This document shows, one piece after another, positions 6,806 to 12,847 of a stretch of DNA of 12,847 bases. The stretch spans positions 1 through 12,847 of the forward strand of contig SLRE01000122.1 of assembly GCA_007131125.1 (NCBI GenBank). Reading direction: 5' to 3'. Position 1 is the first letter of the stretch. Each line of letters starts with the position of its first letter. Both the position numbers and the translations under genes were made by a program. The notes beneath the pieces are model-generated. The model was not told the DNA's origin and did not search any database. It saw nothing but the letters and a program-made list of their open reading frames with translations. Origin of the DNA: Bacteroidales bacterium (GTDB lineage: Bacteria > Bacteroidota > Bacteroidia > Bacteroidales > UBA7960).

Positions 6806-6884
6806 CTAAACCATCAGGAAACAAGAAAAAACCAATCGGTATAGCTCAGAATGGCTTTATTGGTGGAAAAAAGAAAAGAAATCC

Positions 6885-6915
6885 TTTGCTTGAACCGAAA
6901 AATTTTGTTTACTTG
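6885..6915 (+). promoter_or_regulatory. Candidate proximal promoter for fbp
   Basis: TTTG at 6885-6888 is followed after 19 bp by TTTACTTG (6908-6915), which matches TAnnTTTG at six of eight positions counting the two free ones. Spacing and distance to the start codon (about 20 bp) resemble the much better mfd promoter. It competes with the distal -7 box. Confidence 0.3.
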
Positions 6916-6935
6916 CATAATCAAAACCAAAACTT

Positions 6936-7970
6936 ATGGTCACCCGCTACAAGATCACCACTCTTACAGAGTTCATCATACAAAGGCAGTCGGAATACCC
7001 CCATGCCAAAGGTGCCTTAACCCGCTTGCTGAATGATATAGCCACTGCAGCCAAAATCGTGAACCGCGAGATCAATGCCGCCGGACTTGTGGATATCCTT
7101 GGTGCTGCCGGGCAGGAAAACATTCAGGGGGAAGCCCAGAAAAAACTGGATGTTTTTGCCAATGAAATGTTTATTACTGCCCTGAAGGGTGGCGGTGAAT
7201 GCTGCGCCATAGCTTCTGAGGAAAACGAGAAGGTCATTTCCTTCAAAAATGAATTTTCCGAACTGGGAAAATATGTTATTGCCATTGATCCCCTTGACGG
7301 AAGCAGTAATATTGACGCCAATGTTTCCATCGGTACCATTTTTTCCATATACCGTCGCAAAAGCGAGCATGGAGGCGGCACCCAGGAAGATTTGCTTCAA
7401 CCCGGAATCAACCTGGTTGCAGCAGGCTACATTATTTACGGTTCATCCACCATGCTGGTCTACACCACCGGTAAGGGAGTAAACGGTTTTACACTGGATC
7501 CTTCCGTAGGGATTTTCTGCCTGTCACATCCCGACATGAAGTTTCCGCAAAAAGCCAATATTTACTCCATCAACGAAGGCAACTACATTTACTTTCCCGA
7601 GGGGGTTAAAAGATACATTAAATACTGTCAGGAAGACGATACCGAATCCTTACGCCCATATACTTCCCGCTATATTGGTTCGCTGGTATCGGACTTTCAC
7701 CGCAATTTGATCAAGGGTGGAATATTCCTTTACCCGGGCACGGCCAAAAACCCCAATGGGAAGCTCAGGTTGCTATACGAATGCAACCCCATTGCCTATC
7801 TTGCCGAGCAAGCCGGAGGCAAAGGAAGTGACGGTTTCAGGCGGATCATGGAAATCGAACCCGAAACCCTTCACCAGCGGTCTCCATTTTTCACCGGTCC
7901 AAAATGGATGGTTGAAAAAGTAGAGGAATACATGCGGGAGTTCAGTCCTGAAGAAAAAAAGCCCAAATAA
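6936..7970 (+). CDS. fbp: Class I fructose-1,6-bisphosphatase
   Basis: This is a 344-residue class I FBPase, close to the usual length. It hydrolyses fructose 1,6-bisphosphate to fructose 6-phosphate and phosphate, the committing step of gluconeogenesis, in the cytoplasm. Metal-site residues are visible: E95 and E96 in ASEENEK, then D118 and D121 in IDPLDGSSNID (117-127), with E282 in the signature GKLRLLYECNP (275-285). GSLVSDFHR (248-256) and NGKLR contribute to the substrate phosphate pocket in known enzymes. The N-terminal GALTRLLNDIATAAK (26-40) aligns with the AMP-binding helix region of the mammalian enzyme, so AMP inhibition is plausible. The ATG at 6936 gives the expected N-terminus. 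It runs divergently from the repeat-protein gene, and mfd follows 75 bp later on the same strand under its own promoter. Its fructose 6-phosphate product is a precursor for amino-sugar synthesis, but no operon with the nearby mutase exists. Confidence 0.97.
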   Translation: MVTRYKITTLTEFIIQRQSEYPHAKGALTRLLNDIATAAKIVNREINAAGLVDILGAAGQENIQGEAQKKLDVFANEMFITALKGGGECCAIASEENEKVISFKNEFSELGKYVIAIDPLDGSSNIDANVSIGTIFSIYRRKSEHGGGTQEDLLQPGINLVAAGYIIYGSSTMLVYTTGKGVNGFTLDPSVGIFCLSHPDMKFPQKANIYSINEGNYIYFPEGVKRYIKYCQEDDTESLRPYTSRYIGSLVSDFHRNLIKGGIFLYPGTAKNPNGKLRLLYECNPIAYLAEQAGGKGSDGFRRIMEIEPETLHQRSPFFTGPKWMVEKVEEYMREFSPEEKKPK

Positions 7971-7988
7971 GCCTGTGCTTTCATTTTT

Positions 7989-8019
7989 TTTGACATCCCC
8001 TTTCCTTTGAATATCTTTG
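7989..8019 (+). promoter_or_regulatory. Bacteroidota-type promoter of mfd
   Basis: TTTG at 7989-7992 lies exactly 19 bp from TATCTTTG at 8012-8019. Both match the Bacteroidota primary-sigma consensus (TTTG, about 19 bp, TAnnTTTG). Transcription would start near 8025, giving a leader of roughly 20 nt before the TTG start. The -33 element sits at the end of a T-tract after the fbp stop. Confidence 0.85.
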
Positions 8020-8045
8020 CATGTTTTTTAATTAAGTTTTAAGGC

Positions 8046-11000
8046 TTGAAAACGGAAGGCTTCATTCAATCCTTTTCCCGAAGCGAGGAAGTAAAAAAGA
8101 TTATTGAATTTTCACGGGAAGGAGGACCTGCCGCTGCATATGCCGGCGGCCTAGCGGGCTCAGCCCCGGCTGTACTGGCAGCTGCCGTTATAAAGTCATC
8201 CCGTAAATCCTGCCTCATTATTCTTTCCGACAAGGAGTCGGCCGCTTATTTTTTTAATGACCTCGAAAACCTGCTTCAGGAAAAAGACAAAAGCTACGAA
8301 AACCGGAACATTTTCCTGTTTCCATCTTCCGCAAAAAAACCCTTTGAACAGTCTGAAACCGATAATGCCGGACTATTGCTAAGGTCTGAAGTGGTTAACC
8401 GCCTTACAACCGAAACCAGGAAAACCATTGTTGTCACTTACCCGGAGGCCGTTTGCGAGAAGGTGGTCTCGAAAAAGCTCCTCAAAAAAAATGTAATTAC
8501 CATCACTGCCAATGAACAGCTTTCGGTGGACTTTCTGCTGGATGTTCTGGTAGAATATGGTTTTGAAAGGGTTGATTTTGTTGTTGAACCGGGGCAGTTC
8601 TCCATACGCGGAGGCATCATCGATGTTTTTTCCTTTTCCAATGACTATCCTTTCAGGATTGAAGTAATGGGAGAAACTGTTGAAAGCCTGCGTTCTTTTG
8701 ATCCTGAAACACAGCTTTCGGTAAAGCCCCATGAAAAGGTGAGCATTTTGCCTGATATTGGTAAGCTGGATCCTTCAGGAGAAACCAAGGAGTTTTTATT
8801 GGACTCCTTTCCTGCCAATACTTTGGTATGGGTGGAAGATGCTGCCCTGGCCATAGAAAAGATCCGCTCAGGAATGGAAAAGTTGCGGCAAACCCATGAG
8901 CCGGAAACTGAGGAATCCGGTTCACCGGGACCTGAAATCCTTTACACCGACCACCAGGCTTTTACTGAGTCTCTTGAGGACCATCGCCTGATTGAATTCA
9001 GGCGGCCGCATTTTTCAAAATATCAACCCGATAGCCGGACCATTGAGTTTGATTGTTCGCCACAACCCTCTTTCAACAAAAATTTTGAACTGCTGGTGCA
9101 AAACCTGGAAGAAAACACTTCCAAAGGTTTTGAGAACATAATCCTTTCAGATAATCCCCGGCAGCTCGAGCGCATCCATACCATTTTCGAAACCCTGCAC
9201 AAGGGAGAGGAGAAATCTTTCCGGTTTCATTATGATGCCCTTCTGCTTTCGCTCCATGAAGGATTTGTTGATAACAGCCTTAAGCTGGCCTGCTATACCG
9301 ACCATCAGATATTTGAACGTTACCATCGTTTTCGCATTCGTGACAAATTTCCCGGCAAACAGGCCCTGAGCATCAAAGAGCTTCAAAACCTGAAGCCCGG
9401 AGATTATGTAACCCACATTGACCATGGGATCGGTATATTCAGCGGGCTTGAAAAAATTGAGGTGAACGGCAAGCTGCAGGAATCCATACGGTTAATTTAC
9501 AAAGACAATGATGTGCTGAACATCAGCATCCATTCATTGCACCGCATCAGCAAGTATTCCGGAAAAGAAGGCACCCCTCCTACCCTGCACCGACTTGGGT
9601 CCCCGGCCTGGGTCAACCTTAAAAAGAAAACCAGGAAAAAGGTAAAAGATATTGCAAGGGACCTTATCAGCCTGTATGCAAAGCGCAAAGCCAAAAAGGG
9701 CTATGCCTTTTCCCCTGATACCTATCTGCAAAACGAGCTGGAAGCCTCATTTATTTATGAGGACACACCCGACCAGGAAAAAGCCACCGCTGATGTAAAA
9801 AAAGACATGGAAACCCCGCATCCCATGGACAGGCTCATTTGCGGAGATGTGGGCTTTGGAAAAACAGAGGTGGCCATCAGGGCAGCCTTTAAGGCAGTAT
9901 CCGACTCAAAACAGGTTGCCGTGCTGGTACCTACCACCATCCTGGCCTTGCAACATTATTATACCTTTAAAGACCGCCTGAAGGATTTTCCCTGCAACAT
10001 TGATTATGTGAGCCGCTTCCGCAGCACCCGGGATAAAAACAAAGCCCTGGAAGGCCTGAAAGCCGGTAAAGTGGATATCATTATCGGAACACACCGCCTG
10101 GTGAGCAAGGACATTCAGTTTAAAGACCTGGGCCTGCTGATTGTTGACGAAGAACAAAAATTTGGAGTAAGCACAAAAGAAAAATTAAAAAAACTCAGGG
10201 TAAATGTAGACACCCTCACCCTTACGGCTACCCCCATACCCCGCACCCTTCAGTTTTCACTTATGGGTGCAAGGGACCTATCCCGGATAAACACCCCTCC
10301 TGCCAACCGATATCCTATCCTTACCGAACTTCACGTATTCAACGAGGAGCTGATTCGGGATGCTATCATGTATGAGGTTTCCAGGGGAGGACAGGTATTT
10401 TTCGTGCACAACCGGGTACAGAACATTCCGGAGATTGCCGGGATTGTGCAGCGACTCTGTCCCGACCTGCGTATTGCCGTTGGTCATGGACAAATGGAAG
10501 GGGCAAAGCTGGAAAAAACCATGGTGGACTTTATTAACGGGGATTATGATGTGCTGGTGGCCACCTCCATCATTGAATCCGGCCTTGACATCCCCAATGC
10601 CAACACCATCATTATCAACAATGCCCACCATTTCGGACTGAGTGATTTGCACCAGATGCGCGGCAGGGTGGGCCGTACCAACAAAAAAGCCTTCTGTTAC
10701 CTGCTTACCCCCCCAATGAGCGTCCTGACCGATGAAGCTAGAAAAAGGCTGAAAGCCATTGAGGAGTTTTCCGACCTTGGAAGCGGATTCAATATCGCCA
10801 TGCGGGATCTTGACATCAGGGGGGCCGGAAACATGCTGGGTGCAGAACAAAGCGGGTTTATCGCAGAAATCGGTTTTGACACCTATCATAAAATCCTTGA
10901 CGAAGCCATTGCAGAAATAAAAGAACAGGAGTTCAAAGAAGTGTTTGAAGAAGAGGGTTCGAAGCCTTTCCTTCTCTCCGACAGCCAGATTGAAACCGAC

Positions 11001-11432
11001 CTGGAGCTGATGATCCCCAGTGAATATGTTTCCAATATTGAAGAAAGGGTAAATCTATACAAAGAGTTGGACAATATTGAAAGCGAAACAGGATTGGAAG
11101 CTTTTGCCCGTGAGGTAAGAGACCGTTTCGGGCCAATGCCGGAGAGCGTTCAGGGGCTGTTGCAGGCCGTAAGACTAAGATGGGCCGCCCGGGAGTCAGG
11201 ATTTGAAAAAGTGATTCTCAAATCGGGGATACTTATCGGGCATTTCCCTGCCAACCAGGATTCACCTTATTACCAAAGCGAAGTATTTGGAAAAGTGCTT
11301 CAATACGCCCAGAAAAACCAAAGGTCGTGCAGGCTTAAAGAAACCAGCAAACGCCTGAGCCTTACCATTAAAAATGTGGAAAACATAGACCAGGCACTGA
11401 ACCTGATAAGGGAAATGCTTGCAAGAGATTAG
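8046..11432 (+). CDS. mfd: Transcription-repair coupling factor Mfd
   Basis: This 1128-residue protein is full-length Mfd, the ATP-driven DNA translocase that pushes stalled RNA polymerase off lesions and recruits UvrA. The N-terminal UvrB-like module spans about 1-350, with FVVEPGQFSIRGGIIDVFSF around 178-197. The CarD-like RNA polymerase interaction domain covers about 447-505 (LKPGDYVTHIDHGIGIFSGL). The RecG-like motor has Walker A GDVGFGKT (600-607), DEEQ (701-704), TATPIPRT (727-734) and QMRGRVGR (870-877). The C-terminal TRCF domain follows at about 985-1090. The start must be TTG at 8046, since TAA at 8040-8042 is in frame two codons upstream, and no ATG or GTG nearby gives a sensible N-terminus: the ATG at 8021 is out of frame and stops at once. 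The 3' end faces glmM with a 3-bp gap. Confidence 0.98.
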   Translation: MKTEGFIQSFSRSEEVKKIIEFSREGGPAAAYAGGLAGSAPAVLAAAVIKSSRKSCLIILSDKESAAYFFNDLENLLQEKDKSYENRNIFLFPSSAKKPFEQSETDNAGLLLRSEVVNRLTTETRKTIVVTYPEAVCEKVVSKKLLKKNVITITANEQLSVDFLLDVLVEYGFERVDFVVEPGQFSIRGGIIDVFSFSNDYPFRIEVMGETVESLRSFDPETQLSVKPHEKVSILPDIGKLDPSGETKEFLLDSFPANTLVWVEDAALAIEKIRSGMEKLRQTHEPETEESGSPGPEILYTDHQAFTESLEDHRLIEFRRPHFSKYQPDSRTIEFDCSPQPSFNKNFELLVQNLEENTSKGFENIILSDNPRQLERIHTIFETLHKGEEKSFRFHYDALLLSLHEGFVDNSLKLACYTDHQIFERYHRFRIRDKFPGKQALSIKELQNLKPGDYVTHIDHGIGIFSGLEKIEVNGKLQESIRLIYKDNDVLNISIHSLHRISKYSGKEGTPPTLHRLGSPAWVNLKKKTRKKVKDIARDLISLYAKRKAKKGYAFSPDTYLQNELEASFIYEDTPDQEKATADVKKDMETPHPMDRLICGDVGFGKTEVAIRAAFKAVSDSKQVAVLVPTTILALQHYYTFKDRLKDFPCNIDYVSRFRSTRDKNKALEGLKAGKVDIIIGTHRLVSKDIQFKDLGLLIVDEEQKFGVSTKEKLKKLRVNVDTLTLTATPIPRTLQFSLMGARDLSRINTPPANRYPILTELHVFNEELIRDAIMYEVSRGGQVFFVHNRVQNIPEIAGIVQRLCPDLRIAVGHGQMEGAKLEKTMVDFINGDYDVLVATSIIESGLDIPNANTIIINNAHHFGLSDLHQMRGRVGRTNKKAFCYLLTPPMSVLTDEARKRLKAIEEFSDLGSGFNIAMRDLDIRGAGNMLGAEQSGFIAEIGFDTYHKILDEAIAEIKEQEFKEVFEEEGSKPFLLSDSQIETDLELMIPSEYVSNIEERVNLYKELDNIESETGLEAFAREVRDRFGPMPESVQGLLQAVRLRWAARESGFEKVILKSGILIGHFPANQDSPYYQSEVFGKVLQYAQKNQRSCRLKETSKRLSLTIKNVENIDQALNLIREMLARD

Positions 11433-11435
11433 TCT

Positions 11436-12836
11436 TTAGTCTTCTTCTCCCCTCAGAAACTCCTGTATGTCGCCAATGATTTTCCTGCCAAGGTTTTCGG
11501 CCTTCACCGGGCTGTCGCTTTCGGAGTAAATGCGGATAATGGGTTCTGTATTGGATTTACGGAGATGTACCCATTCTTTGTCAAACCATATCTTGGTGCC
11601 ATCGTTCTGATCCGGTTTATTGCGTTGGTATCTTTTGGCCACTTTATCGAATATCAAATCCATGTTTACATCAGCGGGCAATTCAATTTTGTTTTTTGAG
11701 ATATGGTATTCGGGGTATACCTTCTTCAGGGCACTGCAGGTTTTTCCTGATTTGGCCAGGTGGGTAAGAAACAGCGCTACGGCAACGAGGGCATCTCTTC
11801 CGTAATGCAACTCAGGGTAGATCACTCCTCCGTTTCCTTCACCCCCGATCACCGCATCATGCTTTTTCATGGCTTCCACCACATTCACCTCTCCCACAGC
11901 CGAAGGGAAATACCCACAATTCCTTTTTTCGGTAATTTCTTTCAGGGCCTGGGTAGATGACAAATTACTCACAGTGTTGCCCGGAGTTTGAGAAAGCACG
12001 TAATCGGCTACCGAAACCAGGGTATATTCCTCACCGAACATTTCTCCATCTTCACAAACAATGGCCAGGCGGTCCACATCGGGATCAACGGCAAAACCCA
12101 CATGGGCATTTTTACTGACCACCACCTCGGAAAGTTCTCCCAGGTTTTCTGCAAGTGGCTCCGGGTTGTGAGGGAATTGGCCGTTGGGCTCGCAATACAG
12201 TTCGGTTATTTTTTTTACCCCCAGGGCTTCCAGCAACATGGGTATGGCAATTCCTCCCGAAGAATTCACACCATCCACCACCACGGAAAATTTTGCCCTG
12301 GCAATGGCATCCGTATCAACAAGTGGAAGTGCCAGAATTTTTTCGATATGCATTTCTACCAGGCATTCTTCTCTGGAATATTCCCCAAATTTTTCCACCG
12401 GAGCATACTCAAAGTCTTCTAATTCCAGATAACTGTTTACTTCCTGGCCCTGGGTATTGTTCAGAAATTGCCCTTCTTCATTCAGAAGTTTCAGGGCATT
12501 CCAGTTTTTGGGATTATGGCTTGCTGTAATGATTATTCCCCCCTGGCAGTTGAAATGCCTTACCCCAATTCCAATAGTAGGAGTTGTGGAAATGCCGGCA
12601 TTGATAATGTCAATGCCCATTGCCTGCAAATTTGAAACCACAATATTACTGACATTGGGCCCTGAAATCCTTGCATCACGTCCAATCAGGACTTTAACCC
12701 TTTTCCCGGGATTGCGCTTTTTTAACCACATGCCATAGGCCCCTGAAAATTTTAAAACATCCACAGGTGACAGGCCTTCTCCGGGTTTTCCACCCAAGGT
12801 TCCCCTTATTCCCGATATCGACTGAATCAACGTCAT
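11436..12836 (-). CDS. glmM: Phosphoglucosamine mutase (phosphohexomutase family)
   Basis: This 466-residue alpha-D-phosphohexomutase is complete. All four active-site loops are visible: phosphoserine loop TASHNPKNWN with catalytic S106, metal loop DPDVDR (251-256), sugar-binding loop GGEGNGGV (331-338), and phosphate loop RKSNTEPIIRIY (426-437). The opening SISGIRGTLGG is typical. In Bacteroidota this lineage is annotated GlmM, interconverting glucosamine 6- and 1-phosphate on the route to UDP-GlcNAc for peptidoglycan and lipopolysaccharide. The loops DPDVDR, GEGNGG and SNTEP differ from E. coli GlmM (DGDGDR, GEQSGH, SGTEP) and resemble archaeal-type phosphohexomutases. A phosphomannomutase or phosphoglucomutase activity therefore cannot be excluded. 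The ATG at 12836 fits the family N-terminus. Only 11 bp of upstream sequence are in the window, so its promoter is not visible. Confidence 0.88.
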   Translation of the reverse strand: MTLIQSISGIRGTLGGKPGEGLSPVDVLKFSGAYGMWLKKRNPGKRVKVLIGRDARISGPNVSNIVVSNLQAMGIDIINAGISTTPTIGIGVRHFNCQGGIIITASHNPKNWNALKLLNEEGQFLNNTQGQEVNSYLELEDFEYAPVEKFGEYSREECLVEMHIEKILALPLVDTDAIARAKFSVVVDGVNSSGGIAIPMLLEALGVKKITELYCEPNGQFPHNPEPLAENLGELSEVVVSKNAHVGFAVDPDVDRLAIVCEDGEMFGEEYTLVSVADYVLSQTPGNTVSNLSSTQALKEITEKRNCGYFPSAVGEVNVVEAMKKHDAVIGGEGNGGVIYPELHYGRDALVAVALFLTHLAKSGKTCSALKKVYPEYHISKNKIELPADVNMDLIFDKVAKRYQRNKPDQNDGTKIWFDKEWVHLRKSNTEPIIRIYSESDSPVKAENLGRKIIGDIQEFLRGEED

Positions 12837-12847
12837 CTCACAATTAT

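Larger units (their letters stand above)
6565..6935. other. AT-rich divergent intergenic region
   Basis: These 371 bp separate the start codons of the repeat-protein gene and fbp. No ORF here is convincing; the short one starting at 6851 runs out of frame into fbp. The DNA is strongly AT-rich. It holds heptad-phased GGTTTTT repeats, two GTTTAA/TTAAAC inverted repeats, and two weak candidate promoters for fbp. No exact TAnnTTTG element was found on the minus strand for the repeat gene, whose promoter stays unidentified. Confidence 0.8.

Noticed and set aside
6851..7036. Small plus-strand ORF of 61 codons upstream of and overlapping fbp
   Set aside because: It is out of frame with fbp, overlaps its conserved N-terminus, and has no recognisable features.
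7958..7991. Possible terminator after fbp: AAAGC (7958-7962) with GCTTT (7977-7981) before a T-tract
   Set aside because: The stem is only 5 bp with a 14-base loop; the T-tract is better explained as the edge of the mfd promoter.
10278..10889. 203-residue minus-strand ORF inside mfd
   Set aside because: It lies entirely under the conserved helicase domain of Mfd and shows no recognisable motif.

Overview
The window looks like a chromosomal segment of a Bacteroidota bacterium, probably class Bacteroidia. Three things point there: a secreted repeat protein ending in a type IX secretion (T9SS) type A sorting domain, a near-perfect Bacteroidota promoter (TTTG-N19-TAtcTTTG) in front of mfd, and the absence of convincing Shine-Dalgarno sequences before the starts. 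No tRNA, rRNA, CRISPR array, insertion sequence or phage gene was seen.

Layout. Positions 1-251 hold no supported gene, but contain a perfect 16-bp palindrome and five tandem copies of TACCATC. cinA (252-1490, +) follows. A UUCG-loop terminator at 1489-1516 serves the convergent gene on the other strand. That gene (1546-6564, -) encodes a 1672-residue secreted protein made of six DUF4397-type units, each exactly 231 residues (693 bp) apart. A jelly-roll-like domain of about 180 residues splits them three and three, and a T9SS tail ends the protein. An AT-rich divergent intergenic region (6565-6935) carries heptad-phased GGTTTTT repeats and two similarly spaced GTTTAA/TTAAAC inverted repeats. 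fbp (6936-7970, +) and mfd (8046-11432, +) run rightward. mfd has its own promoter and a TTG start forced by an in-frame stop two codons upstream. A hexose-phosphate mutase annotated as glmM (11436-12836, -) converges on mfd with only 3 bp between the stop codons.

How the genes relate. Four genes are housekeeping: NMN deamidation (cinA), gluconeogenesis (fbp), transcription-coupled repair (mfd), and amino-sugar or hexose phosphate supply for the envelope (glmM). They do not form one pathway or operon. The accessory element is the DUF4397 repeat protein, which sits as a single transcription unit with its own terminator. It is the least understood part of the window: internally homogenised, very acidic, without cysteine, and with one lysine in roughly 1650 mature residues. 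No new multi-gene system is evident. The unusual biology lies in this repeat protein and in the patterned intergenic DNA on its 5' side.
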